From assembly GCA_030066075.1 (NCBI GenBank), contig JASJCH010000008.1, forward strand, positions 1-64,000: 64,000 nucleotides of DNA, given 5' to 3'. The stretch comes from Woeseiaceae bacterium. Its GTDB lineage: Bacteria > Pseudomonadota > Gammaproteobacteria > Steroidobacterales > Woeseiaceae. The notes beneath the pieces are model-generated. The model saw only the letters and a program-made list of their open reading frames with translations, ran no database searches and was not told the DNA's origin. Of this stretch, positions 42,201 to 50,435 are shown in pieces (the first letter of the stretch is position 1; every line of letters begins with the position of its first letter). A program made the translations under genes and the position numbers.

Positions 42201-42806
42201 TTACGGGCAGGTTGCACCCATGTTGCCCAGTGCGGTGCCGATCAGGGCCTTGTCCCGCAGAATCGTCGCGCGGCCGAGCGGCGTGGCGACGAACAACCGT
42301 GCCGCCGAGTTGCCGCCGGCGGCGGTGATATTGCCGCGGTCGTCGCACATGACGACCTGCGTCAGCGCCGGGTTGCCGCCTACGTCCCCGCGGCCGAGGC
42401 CGGTGGACGCATAGCTGAAGAAGGTGGCGTTGTTGGCGACGGCCAGGATGATTTCGTCATCGAGCGGGCCGTGCGCCCGCAGCACCGTCTCGTCCGCCCC
42501 GGCGCGGGCGATATCGCCATTGTCATCGAGAAAGACGATGAAGCCCTGCTCCCAGGTGCCGCCGCAGTCAGCGTTGCCGGCAAACGGGTCGGCGCTTGCG
42601 CAAATCGTGATATTGGTCTTCGCGCGTGCCGCCTCCGAGCGCGCCAGCTGGAAGGCCGCGTGCAGATCGTTGGCGGCGCCGGTCAGTCGGCTGTTGGCCG
42701 AGAATTCCGACAGGTTGGGGATGCCGAGCGACAGGATGACGCCCACCACCAGCAACGTGATCAGCAATTCGTAAAGCGTGAAGCCGTTTTGGAGTCGTTT
42801 CTTCAT
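42201..42806 (-). CDS. fimU: FimU/GspH-type minor pseudopilin
   Basis: 201 residues. The prepilin-like N-terminus is QNGFTLYELLITLLVVGVILSLGIP; cleavage is expected after Gly in NG/FTLYELL. The GspH/FimT fold follows, with NDLHAAFQLARSEAARAKTNITIC and two Cys pairs (ICASADPFAGNADC). Position before pilV matches fimU of Pseudomonas. The next gene upstream encodes a second protein of the same family. Confidence 0.85.
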   Translation of the reverse strand: MKKRLQNGFTLYELLITLLVVGVILSLGIPNLSEFSANSRLTGAANDLHAAFQLARSEAARAKTNITICASADPFAGNADCGGTWEQGFIVFLDDNGDIARAGADETVLRAHGPLDDEIILAVANNATFFSYASTGLGRGDVGGNPALTQVVMCDDRGNITAAGGNSAARLFVATPLGRATILRDKALIGTALGNMGATCP

Positions 42807-42904
42807 GCGCGCAATATACTGCGCGGGCTGCGGCCATTAATAAGTAGCCGACGAGCGGCCGAATGCCGCCGACCAACGGTCGATATCCCGTCCGTCGACT
42901 TGAC

Positions 42905-43438
42905 TTAATCCGCGCAGGAATAGGGTTGGCCACGAGGATCCTCCTCGGCGGCCCGCGGCCGGCCGGTGTAGCTGACCACGAGGGCCAACGGATCGGCGCG
43001 CCCTGCCACGTCGCAAAACACCAGGGTGCCGTTGGTCGCCCGCTTCTGGGTGGCCCGCAGGGAGAAGCCGCGGCGGTTGGCGACGATACGCACACTCTCG
43101 TGCACCCGGTGGGTCTGCAGCAGCGGCTCGTCCGGGTCGCGGCGCGGTGGCTCGTCGCGATCGCTGTTTTCGAACATCAGCCAGCCCGCGGACCAGTCGC
43201 GCCCGGGTTCGCAGTGCAGTCCGTCGCGGCTGGGGCACAGCGAAACGACGCGTCGGCGCATGATGGATTCCTTGCGCGCCAGGTGTATGGCGTGAAACAG
43301 CGCGTTGACCTCGACGCGCATTTTCGAGCGGGCCAGCATGCTGCCGAAAGAGGGCAGGCCGAGACCCGCGATGAGGGCAACGAGCGTGAATGTCATGAGT
43401 AGCTCGTAGAGTGTGTAACCCAGCCATTTGCGGCGCAT
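42905..43438 (-). CDS. fimT: FimT/GspH-type minor pseudopilin
   Basis: 177 residues. Prepilin-like N-terminus KWLG/YTLYELLMTFTLVALIAGLGLP with Tyr at +1, then the GspH/FimT body (NALFHAIHLARKESIMRRRVVSLCPSRDG). The start has a perfect AAGGAGG. It is the first gene of the minor pilin operon and is divergent from the Fur-family gene. In other bacteria some FimT proteins bind DNA through basic surface residues; this one is Arg-rich (for example RRRVVSL), but that role is not shown here. Confidence 0.8.
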   Translation of the reverse strand: MRRKWLGYTLYELLMTFTLVALIAGLGLPSFGSMLARSKMRVEVNALFHAIHLARKESIMRRRVVSLCPSRDGLHCEPGRDWSAGWLMFENSDRDEPPRRDPDEPLLQTHRVHESVRIVANRRGFSLRATQKRATNGTLVFCDVAGRADPLALVVSYTGRPRAAEEDPRGQPYSCAD

Positions 43439-43505
43439 GCGGACCTCCTTGTCGCGCCATCAGAATAGGTCTTTTCCGCATTGTCGGCGGTCCGAGAAAC
43501 TGGGC

Positions 43506-43511
43506 TATAAT
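43506..43511 (+). promoter_or_regulatory. -10 element of the Fur-family gene
   Basis: Perfect TATAAT 31 bases before ATG 43542. The best -35 (TTGTCG at 43481) is 19 bases away, so the promoter may need an activator or an extended -10. Confidence 0.5.
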
Positions 43512-43541
43512 CGCCGAATAGCAACACTGAGGAGTCCGGAA

Positions 43542-43946
43542 ATGACCCGTTCAGGCATCCGCTCCCTGATCGAGAAGCACGGCATCCTGCCCACGCCGCA
43601 GCGCGTCGAGGTTGCCGGGATACTGCTGGACAAGCCGCAGCACCTGTCGGCGGAACAGATCATAGAAAGGCTGAAGGCGGCCGATAGCGGTGTGTCGAAG
43701 GCTACGGTCTACAACACGCTAAACCTGTTCTCGGAGCGCGGCCTGATTCGTGAAGTCATGGTGGACCCGGTGCGCAAGTTCTATGACTCGACGACCCGGC
43801 CGCACCACCATTTCTACAACGTCGACACGGGCGAGCTCGCCGATATTCCCGACGAAGAGGTGGCGTTCGGGCAACTGCCCGAATTGCCAGAGGGCACCGA
43901 GCGCGAGAGCGTCGAGGTGCTGATCAGGGTGCGCGGCAAAGCCTGA
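43542..43946 (+). CDS. Fur-family transcriptional regulator (cysteine-free)
   Basis: 134 residues from ATG 43542 behind GGAGTCCGG; the track start is upstream of the TATAAT promoter. Winged helix (about 10-80) with LSAEQIIERLKAADSGVSKATVYNTLNLFSERGLI. The C-terminal dimer and metal domain has TRPHHHFYNVDTGELADIPDEEV, whose HHH and Glu residues can bind metal. No Cys is present, so the structural zinc site of Fur and Zur is missing. The HHHF and missing zinc site recall Irr- or PerR-like members. It may regulate iron, haem or peroxide genes; targets are unknown. tRNA-Thr follows. Confidence 0.85.
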   Translation: MTRSGIRSLIEKHGILPTPQRVEVAGILLDKPQHLSAEQIIERLKAADSGVSKATVYNTLNLFSERGLIREVMVDPVRKFYDSTTRPHHHFYNVDTGELADIPDEEVAFGQLPELPEGTERESVEVLIRVRGKA

Positions 43947-43963
43947 AAATCGCCGCTAAGCCT

Positions 43964-43991
43964 TTGACAAACAGGGCGCGACCGCTATACT
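43964..43991 (+). promoter_or_regulatory. sigma-70 promoter of tRNA-Thr
   Basis: TTGACA, 16 bases, TATACT, followed by a GC-rich discriminator (GCGCGCC) typical of stringently controlled stable RNA genes. It lies 16 bases before the tRNA. Confidence 0.82.
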
Positions 43992-44007
43992 GCGCGCCCT
44001 CCCAAGT

Positions 44008-44083
<76 letters not shown>

Positions 44084-44093
44084 ATTCCTCTCT

Positions 44094-45023
44094 TCAGAAA
44101 CGGTAGTCCGGGTTCTCCGGATCGAAGTCGAGATCCGTCAGGCCGACATTGAGTCGCACGTCCCGGTAGACGTAGCGCTCGTAGAGTTGGTCCTGCGCGT
44201 CGAAGATCTCGATCCGCGCTGGCAGCAGGCTGTCGGGTGCTACCCAGACGCTGCCCCGGGCCGAGTAATAGCGGGGAATGAACAAGCGCTGACCGGTCTT
44301 CAGCTTGCGCGGGCCCCTGACGTCCGGGTTCGCGTACCAGACGACATACATCGGCCGGCCATGGGACTCGGCGATCGACCACAGGCTCTCGCCGGCGACG
44401 ACTTCGTGCGTATCCCCAACGCCCGTCGGGAATGAAAAGTCCAGCCGTAACAGGCAGGCATTGGCGGCATCGCAGTCTTCCTCCACGCGAATTTCACCCT
44501 CGCCGTTGTCCACGGCCCTGCGCACGTTACTTGCGATCCTGTCGATGGTTGCTCCGATACTGGCGTCTGTGGCGGTCTGGTGCTGCCACTCGCCGAGCAT
44601 CGGGTCATCCAGGCGAAACTCCGTCGGCACGACTTTCCGCAGAATAACGGTCGCCTGGAGGAACCGCGCCAGGCCACCTTTAAACCCGCCGGCGTGGGCG
44701 ACCGCGAGCTCCGAGCCTTCCCGGGCCGGGAAGATCAACTCGCCGCCCTTGTTCGGGCCCTCGAGGACCGTCATGTAGTACTGCTCGGGCTGCCGGAACT
44801 TGACGAAGACGGTTTGCTCGGTGACGTCGCCGTTGACCAGCCGCTCGCTCTTGTCGACCAGCTTGGTGTAGTCGTCGACTGCGGACCACGCCTCTTCCAT
44901 ACCGGCCAGCAGCGCCAACGCTTCCTCGAAGGCCGCCCCGGCGGCATGGGCAGGCGCGGCGAGGCCCTGCCACAGCAGGGCCAGGCTCAAGAGAGTGGTT
45001 GCGCAAGTAGTCCTGAACCGCAT
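44094..45023 (-). CDS. exported DUF1571 protein with an internal LysM domain
   Basis: 309 residues. Signal peptide ending AAPAHA. DUF1571-type features: YTKLVDKSERLVNGDVTEQTVFVKFRQPEQYYM and GPNKGGELIFP in the first half, and LPARIEIFDAQDQLYERYVYRDVRLN at the end. Between them (about 205-255) lies a LysM-like segment THEVVAGESLWSIAESHGRP with LKTGQRLFIP. LysM binds peptidoglycan, so the insertion could anchor this LolA-like fold to the wall. It is convergent with tRNA-Thr and divergent from the TPR regulator. The lipid-binding function is inferred only from the family. Confidence 0.72.
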   Translation of the reverse strand: MRFRTTCATTLLSLALLWQGLAAPAHAAGAAFEEALALLAGMEEAWSAVDDYTKLVDKSERLVNGDVTEQTVFVKFRQPEQYYMTVLEGPNKGGELIFPAREGSELAVAHAGGFKGGLARFLQATVILRKVVPTEFRLDDPMLGEWQHQTATDASIGATIDRIASNVRRAVDNGEGEIRVEEDCDAANACLLRLDFSFPTGVGDTHEVVAGESLWSIAESHGRPMYVVWYANPDVRGPRKLKTGQRLFIPRYYSARGSVWVAPDSLLPARIEIFDAQDQLYERYVYRDVRLNVGLTDLDFDPENPDYRF

Positions 45024-45065
45024 TTACCAGTAATCTCCCGGCTGGTTCTGGTTGCCGTAGCAGTC

Positions 45066-46991
45066 ATGGTGAGTACCGACCTGAAACAGGGATTCTACCT
45101 TGGCGAGTGGGAAGTGCGCCCACTGCAGCTCGAGCTCGTGGGCCCTGACGGCGCACAGCATGTCGAGAAGCGCTGGATGGAGGTCCTCGTCATGCTCGCG
45201 AGCCGCGCCGGGGAAGTCATCGAGCGCGACGAGATCCTGGAAGTCGTCTGGGAGGGTCGGGCGATGAACGACGAACCTCTCAACCGCTGCATCTCCCAGC
45301 TGCGCAAGGCGCTCGGGGATTCGCCGCAGAAACCCGAGTTCATCGCCACCATCACCAAGGTCGGCTACCAGCTCATAGCGCCGGTACGGCCGCTGGAGCC
45401 CGTAGCGCAGGAATCCGAACCTGCTGCCGCAGGGCCAACTGGCGAAGCGCCGCGCACCACCAATAGCCTGCGAGCGCTCGGCCTGGCCGCCGCCGCGCTG
45501 ATCGCCGTGGGCACAATGATCATCTGGTTCGGCGGGTTTCCGGATCCGCAAGAAGCCTCGGTTGCCGTGTTGCCGTTCGAAAACCTCGGTGATGATCCTG
45601 ACCAGGACGACCTCGGTCGCGGCCTGGCTGAGGAGATTCGTCAGCGCCTTGCCAGTGTCGACGGGTTGACTGTCGCCGGCCGGACGTCGTCGCGGGCCGC
45701 GGCAGTATCGAACAAGGATGCCGCGACCATCGCCGACGACCTCGGCGTGGTTCACCTGCTCGAGGGTAGCCTGCGAATCGACGGCGACGACATTCGTATC
45801 GCGGCGTCGTTGTTGCAGGATGACGGTTACGAGGTCTGGAGCAAGACCTACGAGATGGCGCTGACGGATGTCTTCGCCATGCAGGATGAAATCGCCAACG
45901 ACATCGCGGGCCAGGTTGCGCCCGAGATCGTCGCCGAGGCGGCGGACTCACTGATCAGCACCCGGGCATCTACCCAGGTTCCCGAAGCGTACCTGTTGGC
46001 CGTGCGTGGCCGGGAACAGCTCGCGCAGCGCAGCGAGGGGCCGCTGCGGCGCAGCATCGCCCTGTTCGAGGAGGCCATCGAGCTGGATGCTTCCTACGGG
46101 GACGCCTATGTCGGACTTGCAACGGCGCATGCGCTGCTGCCGTTCTACTCCGACATGTCGATGGAGGCGTCATTCGACCTGGCCCGGTCCATTATCGCGA
46201 AGGGCGCCCGGGTCGACGACACGGTCGATACCCGGGCAGCAGGCATCGTCGCTTTCATGTTGTTTCACAGCGAGTGGCGCTGGATCGAGTCGGAGAACGC
46301 GTTCCGCGTCGCGCTGCAAAACTCGCCCAATGATGCCGAGTTGCTGAACTGGTACTCGCTGTTCCAGGCCAGCGTGGGCCGCGCCGATGAGTCGCTGCAG
46401 TTCGCAATCCGTGCACGGGACCTTGAACGCCTGTCCCCGGTCGTCAACCAGCGCCTGGCCGTGGCGCACTTGTGGGTTGGTCAGAACGACGAGGCGGAAG
46501 CGCAGTTCGCGGTCGCGGCGGAGCAGGGCATGCCGGTCACGACCCAACCCGAGGCCTACCTCGTACTGCTGCTGCGCCAGGACAAGCTCGAGCTCGCGCG
46601 GCTGCTCATGGCCGGGCAACAAAAGCTGCAGGGCCTGGACGCAGCCTGGGTGGACGCGCTGTTTGCCGCCATGCAGGACCCGTCCCAGAGAGCCGCAGCA
46701 GTCGCGGCCGTTGAGCAGGCGGTAGCGAGCGGCAACATCTCCGACCTGCACCTGTTCGGCGTCTGGGTATATCTCGAGGAGACGGAACGTGCGATCGACA
46801 CCGCGCTGCGTCTGACTGAGAACCGTATCCGGTTCATCCCCGAATTCCTGTTTGCGGTTGAAACCGCCGAGCTGCGCCGGCATCCGCGGTTCGCGGAAAT
46901 CGTCCGCGCCATCGGGCTCGACCGCTACTGGGATTACTTCGGCTGGCCCGACATGTGCCGGCGCGACGGCGACACTATCTCCTGCACCTGA
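45066..46991 (+). CDS. CadC-like wHTH transmembrane regulator with TPRs
   Basis: 641 residues from ATG 45066; the track frame begins upstream in antisense sequence. The N-terminal OmpR/CadC winged helix (about 10-105) has FYLGEWEVRPLQLELV, EKRWMEVLVMLASRAGEVIERDEILEVVW and ISQLRKALGD. A membrane helix (about 139-156, ALGLAAAALIAVGTMIIW) and a periplasmic part follow: a FGG-type amino-terminal domain (SVAVLPFENLGDDPDQDDLGRGL) and TPR repeats. Such membrane-bound regulators act without phosphorylation, sensing a periplasmic cue. The neighbouring 58-aa ORF and peptidase-like genes are possible targets; none is shown. Confidence 0.85.
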   Translation: MVSTDLKQGFYLGEWEVRPLQLELVGPDGAQHVEKRWMEVLVMLASRAGEVIERDEILEVVWEGRAMNDEPLNRCISQLRKALGDSPQKPEFIATITKVGYQLIAPVRPLEPVAQESEPAAAGPTGEAPRTTNSLRALGLAAAALIAVGTMIIWFGGFPDPQEASVAVLPFENLGDDPDQDDLGRGLAEEIRQRLASVDGLTVAGRTSSRAAAVSNKDAATIADDLGVVHLLEGSLRIDGDDIRIAASLLQDDGYEVWSKTYEMALTDVFAMQDEIANDIAGQVAPEIVAEAADSLISTRASTQVPEAYLLAVRGREQLAQRSEGPLRRSIALFEEAIELDASYGDAYVGLATAHALLPFYSDMSMEASFDLARSIIAKGARVDDTVDTRAAGIVAFMLFHSEWRWIESENAFRVALQNSPNDAELLNWYSLFQASVGRADESLQFAIRARDLERLSPVVNQRLAVAHLWVGQNDEAEAQFAVAAEQGMPVTTQPEAYLVLLLRQDKLELARLLMAGQQKLQGLDAAWVDALFAAMQDPSQRAAAVAAVEQAVASGNISDLHLFGVWVYLEETERAIDTALRLTENRIRFIPEFLFAVETAELRRHPRFAEIVRAIGLDRYWDYFGWPDMCRRDGDTISCT

Positions 46992-47039
46992 ATGACCAAA
47001 CCCTGAGGCGAACCGCCAAGAGCGCCAGGGCGCTCTGCC

Positions 47040-47082
47040 ACTACCTTGTTACGCAATGCAGAGCACTGCGGAAGGAGGTAGT
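47040..47082 (+). promoter_or_regulatory. possible SD-sequestering stem before the 58-aa ORF
   Basis: ACTACCT (47040-47046) is exactly complementary to AGGTAGT (47076-47082), which includes most of the Shine-Dalgarno GGAGGT. A nested GCAG/CTGC hairpin lies between. A GC-rich hairpin AGAGCGCC/GGCGCTCT precedes it (47019-47036). It could limit translation until unfolded. Confidence 0.4.
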
Positions 47083-47083
47083 A

Positions 47084-47260
47084 ATGATGGACATCAGCAA
47101 GATGCGGCAGCGGCTCATCGATGCCGGCCGCCTGAAAACCGAGCGCGACGCGCAACTGTTCGACGCGCTGGCAGCCAGCGCACCGGAGATGATCGCGCTG
47201 GTCTACGCCGCCGCCCTCGCGGGCGTTGTCGTTAGCGAAGAAAACCCCGATGCCGGCTAG
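47084..47260 (+). CDS. 58-aa hypothetical protein
   Basis: 58 residues from ATG 47084 behind a strong AAGGAGGT. The sequence is an amphipathic N-terminal helix (ISKMRQRLIDAGRLKTERDAQLF) followed by a hydrophobic stretch (MIALVYAAALAGVVV) that could be a single membrane segment. It lies downstream of the CadC-like regulator and its stop overlaps the DUF885 gene end by 4 bases on the other strand. No family is recognised. The good ribosome binding site argues that it is real. Confidence 0.55.
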   Translation: MMDISKMRQRLIDAGRLKTERDAQLFDALAASAPEMIALVYAAALAGVVVSEENPDAG

Positions 47261-49014
47261 GGCAGGGCTTTCTGCTCCTCGATCCAGGCCAGAATGGACG
47301 CGTGCAGCATCGGCAGCGTGATGCCGCCGAATCCCACGACCCGATCGTGAAACGCGCGCAGGTCGAAGCGGTCCCCGAGTTCCTCTTCGGCCTGCGCCCT
47401 CAGCCGCTGGATTTCCAGCATGCCCAGCATGTAAGCGGTGGCCTGGCCGGGCCAGGAGATATAGCGATCGATTTCGTTCTCGATGTCGATATCGGACCAC
47501 GAGGTGTTGGCCATCATATAGTCGACCGCCTGCTGGCGGGTCCAGCCCATCGTATGAATGCCCGTGTCGATGACGAGTCGCGCCGCTCGCGCGCCCTGGT
47601 CTGAATACAGCCCGATGTGATCCAGCGGGTCACGGTAGAGGCCGAGCTCGTCGGCGAGCCGCTCCGAGTAAAGCGCCCAGCCTTCGCCAAAACCGGCGTA
47701 ATAGGTGTAACGCGCTATCGGGTGCACCTTGTCGCCCAATTCCAGCGAGATCGCGCCCTGCAGGTGATGGCCGGGATAGGTCTCGTGGTACAGCGTTGAC
47801 AGCTGCCAGGCGCGCGTACGCTTTTCGGGTTCGATGACCGCGATGTAGTAGATGCCGGGTCGCGTGCCGTCCTCCGACGACGAGTGATACTCGCCGCTGC
47901 CGCTCGCAGCGAAGTCGGGGTAGGGCTTCACGATCACATCGGCTATCGGCATGTTGCCGAAGGCGCGCGGCATTGCATCTTTCGCAGCGTCGAGCCCGTC
48001 GATCGCGTACTGCAGCACCGCGTCTTCCGATTCGAACGTGAACTCGGGTTCGACATTGATACGCCGCAGGAACTCTTCGATAGGTCCGCCACCGAAGTGC
48101 TCGTCGATCGTTACGCGCATTTCGCCACGGATTTTCTCGATTTGCTCGAGTCCGAGCGCGTGGATTTCGTCGGCCGGCGTTTGCAATGTGACGAACGAAC
48201 GCACCCGCAGCGGATAACACTCTGCGCCGTCGGTGTTGGCGCTGAGCGCGATCGCTTCGCGGGCCTGATCGAGGTAGACGGTCTCGATGAAATCGGCGAA
48301 ACGATTCAGCGCGGGCACGATTTCCTCGTCGTAGATCACGCGCACCGCCGCCGCGAACTCTTCGTCGTCCGAACGCGAGGCGGGGTTGAGGAAGATGCTC
48401 TGGTCTCCGATCAGCGAGCGCACTTCCTGCGGTACTTTGACGACCGTGACCCGCGGGGCGCTGTAACCGCTCTCCAGTCCCAGCCGCAGGTTGGCGATCT
48501 CGGTGTCGATGAAGCGAGCGACCTCGCCAAGGCGCGCCAGCGTCTGCTCTCGATGTTCGGCGGTGTCGACAGGCTGGACCTCGAACAGGAACGGCAGGCC
48601 GCGGTGCCAGCCCGTGGCGCTGCTGGCCTGCCAGAGCTCGTTGCGGCAGGCCCGCAGTGCAATGGCTGAACTCAGTTCTTCGTGCAGGATGCCGTGCGTG
48701 ACCCAGTCGCGCGAACCGACGGCCTCGGGTTGCGGAATGGTATTCAGTCTCGCGAACCAGGCGTCTTCACGTTGCTGCCATTCGGCCAGCGCCTCCAGCG
48801 AATTGTCGAACAGCTTGTCGTGACGGGCCCCTTCGAGGCTCAGCTGGGTGCCGAGCGATGGGTAGCGTTCCAGGACAGCGGCGAGAAATTCGTCGGCCAA
48901 CGCCTCGGTGGCGCTGATCCCGGCTTCGGGATCAGGCGTTGGCTGGGTGGCCTCCCGGCCGCAAGCGACCAGGCAAAGGCAGGCGCCAAGTACAAGTAAC
49001 AGGTTCCTGTTCAT
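47257..49014 (-). CDS. DUF885 family lipoprotein (putative metallopeptidase)
   Basis: 585 residues from ATG 49014; the track extension to 49335 runs into the next gene. Lipoprotein signal LCLVACGRE with lipobox LVAC. The DUF885 domain fills the rest, including the zinc-site-like STLYHETYPGHHLQGAIS and the downstream FGEGWALYSERLADELG. DUF885 proteins resemble gluzincin peptidases; substrate is unknown. The three genes 50371 to 47257 run on one strand with overlaps, suggesting one operon with the two upstream exported proteins. Confidence 0.86.
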   Translation of the reverse strand: MNRNLLLVLGACLCLVACGREATQPTPDPEAGISATEALADEFLAAVLERYPSLGTQLSLEGARHDKLFDNSLEALAEWQQREDAWFARLNTIPQPEAVGSRDWVTHGILHEELSSAIALRACRNELWQASSATGWHRGLPFLFEVQPVDTAEHREQTLARLGEVARFIDTEIANLRLGLESGYSAPRVTVVKVPQEVRSLIGDQSIFLNPASRSDDEEFAAAVRVIYDEEIVPALNRFADFIETVYLDQAREAIALSANTDGAECYPLRVRSFVTLQTPADEIHALGLEQIEKIRGEMRVTIDEHFGGGPIEEFLRRINVEPEFTFESEDAVLQYAIDGLDAAKDAMPRAFGNMPIADVIVKPYPDFAASGSGEYHSSSEDGTRPGIYYIAVIEPEKRTRAWQLSTLYHETYPGHHLQGAISLELGDKVHPIARYTYYAGFGEGWALYSERLADELGLYRDPLDHIGLYSDQGARAARLVIDTGIHTMGWTRQQAVDYMMANTSWSDIDIENEIDRYISWPGQATAYMLGMLEIQRLRAQAEEELGDRFDLRAFHDRVVGFGGITLPMLHASILAWIEEQKALP

Positions 49015-49691
49015 TCCAAGGGTTCCTTTGATACGGGTTCGAAGTCGCTGAACTCGATGACTTCGGTTTCTTCGAACCCAATGAAGAGCAGCATGCGACC
49101 GCCCACCCTGATTCTCATGCTCTGCGGCACGATCGGGCCGTTGATAACGGCTGGCCCAAACTCCATCCGAACCAGGAACGTGCCGATCTTCATGCCGAAG
49201 CCGGGCTTGATGTCCGCGCTGTTGCGCAGATCGACGAGCTGCAGGTAGCGCCCGTTCTTCATGATGCGCACCGAGGCATCGACGTTGTCGACAAACTCGA
49301 TCTCGTCTTCGTCCGGCACGAACCGTAGCAGCCACGCCTCGTCGTCTTCGCTGATGAGCTCGAGCGTCTCGATGCCAACGATATCGAGCCGCTGGCTGCT
49401 CGCGGAAGTCTCATAGTCTTCTTTGTCGTTCGCGAACTCACGCAGTTCGCCGTCGGTCGGCGCCCGACCGTCGACGCTCAGCAATTTCCAGCGCTCGCCC
49501 GCGGCACGGCGCGGGTCGAAACGCGACACCCAGAGAGTGTCGTCGCTCAGCCGCGACTCGGTGAAGGCCCACTGGTCTTCGAGGTCCCAGACGACCGCGG
49601 CGGCGGCCTCTTCGAACAGCGCCGCGTAGTCCTCCGCATGCGCCGCGGTCGCGGCGCACGCAAGGACCAACATCGCGAGGCTTCGTGTCAC
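49011..49691 (-). CDS. exported uncharacterised protein
   Basis: 226 residues from GTG 49691, which overlaps the stop of the preceding gene (GTGA); the track start lies further upstream. Signal peptide SLAMLVLACAATAAHA. The mature part is beta-rich: EEAAAAVVWDLEDQWAFTESRL, RRAAGERWKLLSVDGRAP, VDASVRIMKNGRYLQLVDLRN, and GGRMLLFIGFEETEVIEFSDF. The layout recalls LolA/LppX-like lipid-binding folds, but I see no decisive motif. It overlaps the DUF885 gene by 4 bases, so they are translationally coupled. Confidence 0.72.
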   Translation of the reverse strand: MTRSLAMLVLACAATAAHAEDYAALFEEAAAAVVWDLEDQWAFTESRLSDDTLWVSRFDPRRAAGERWKLLSVDGRAPTDGELREFANDKEDYETSASSQRLDIVGIETLELISEDDEAWLLRFVPDEDEIEFVDNVDASVRIMKNGRYLQLVDLRNSADIKPGFGMKIGTFLVRMEFGPAVINGPIVPQSMRIRVGGRMLLFIGFEETEVIEFSDFEPVSKEPLE

Positions 49692-50371
49692 TGCACTTCG
49701 CGCAGGTGGAAATTGAATGCCGGCAGGGGCGTGAAGTTGTTGTGTATCAGCAGGATGGCCATGCCCTCGATCCATCGCGAGTGATCGATCGGGCCGAGGT
49801 CGATTGGATGCAGGTCGAGGCTCGCGACGATCTCGGCGACGCGGGCCTTGGCCGTTTCGTCATTGCCCGCGAGCGGAATCGAGATCGGCCCGCCCGACCT
49901 CGCAGGGTCGATCATGTACTCCCAGCTCAACACGTTGAACGCCTTCACCACGAATGCATCGGGCGCCGCCGCCTGGATGATCTCGCCGTTCGACGTCGGC
50001 ACGCCGTGACTCACGCCCTCGGCCGTGAAGTTCAGCGGGTTCGTCGGGTCGATGACGATTTTGCCCGACAGGTCGCCGAGGTTCTTCGTGATATCCCCGG
50101 CCAGCATGCCGGGCACTGCGAGGATAACGATGTCGGCGCCGGCGACAGCCTTAGACTGCAGCCGCGCGGTCGTTCCGTCGCCTGTTCTTGCGACGAGGTC
50201 GCGCACGGCCTCGGTGGTCGGGTCGCGGGAACCGTATACGATGGTATGGCCCTCGGCGGCGAGTTCGGTGCCCAGCGCGCTGCCGACCCTGCCCGTGCCG
50301 ATAACGGCGATCGTCTCCGCCGCCGACTGGGCGACGAACAGCAGTGACAATAAAACTGCAATGAACCGCAT
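49688..50371 (-). CDS. exported F420/NADP-oxidoreductase-like protein
   Basis: 227 residues from ATG 50371. A signal peptide-like N-terminus (RFIAVLLSLLFVAQSAAET) is followed by a Rossmann fold AVIGTGRVGSALGTELAAEGHTIVYGSRDP and DIVILAVPG, typical of NADPH-dependent F420 reductase (NpdG) and YrrF-type proteins. Arg in SRDP suggests NADP preference. A family member with an export signal is unusual because NADP is cytosolic; a signal anchor is an alternative. First gene of the operon with the two following exported proteins. Confidence 0.8.
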   Translation of the reverse strand: MRFIAVLLSLLFVAQSAAETIAVIGTGRVGSALGTELAAEGHTIVYGSRDPTTEAVRDLVARTGDGTTARLQSKAVAGADIVILAVPGMLAGDITKNLGDLSGKIVIDPTNPLNFTAEGVSHGVPTSNGEIIQAAAPDAFVVKAFNVLSWEYMIDPARSGGPISIPLAGNDETAKARVAEIVASLDLHPIDLGPIDHSRWIEGMAILLIHNNFTPLPAFNFHLREVQ

Positions 50372-50435
50372 GGAAAACTCCCCTGTGCTGCGAGCGCGTA
50401 TTATGCCGCAGTCAGATACGGTATGGTTTGGTCCC

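Noticed and set aside
43446-43472. AAAAGACC, 11 bases, CGCGACAA upstream of fimT as a sixth sigma-28 promoter
   Set aside because: The -10 matches only 5 of 8, and the site is about 8 bases from the start codon, overlapping the ribosome binding site.
44580-45065. Upstream extension of the CadC-like regulator ORF
   Set aside because: The extension is antisense to the DUF1571/LysM gene; the winged-helix domain begins right after ATG 45066.
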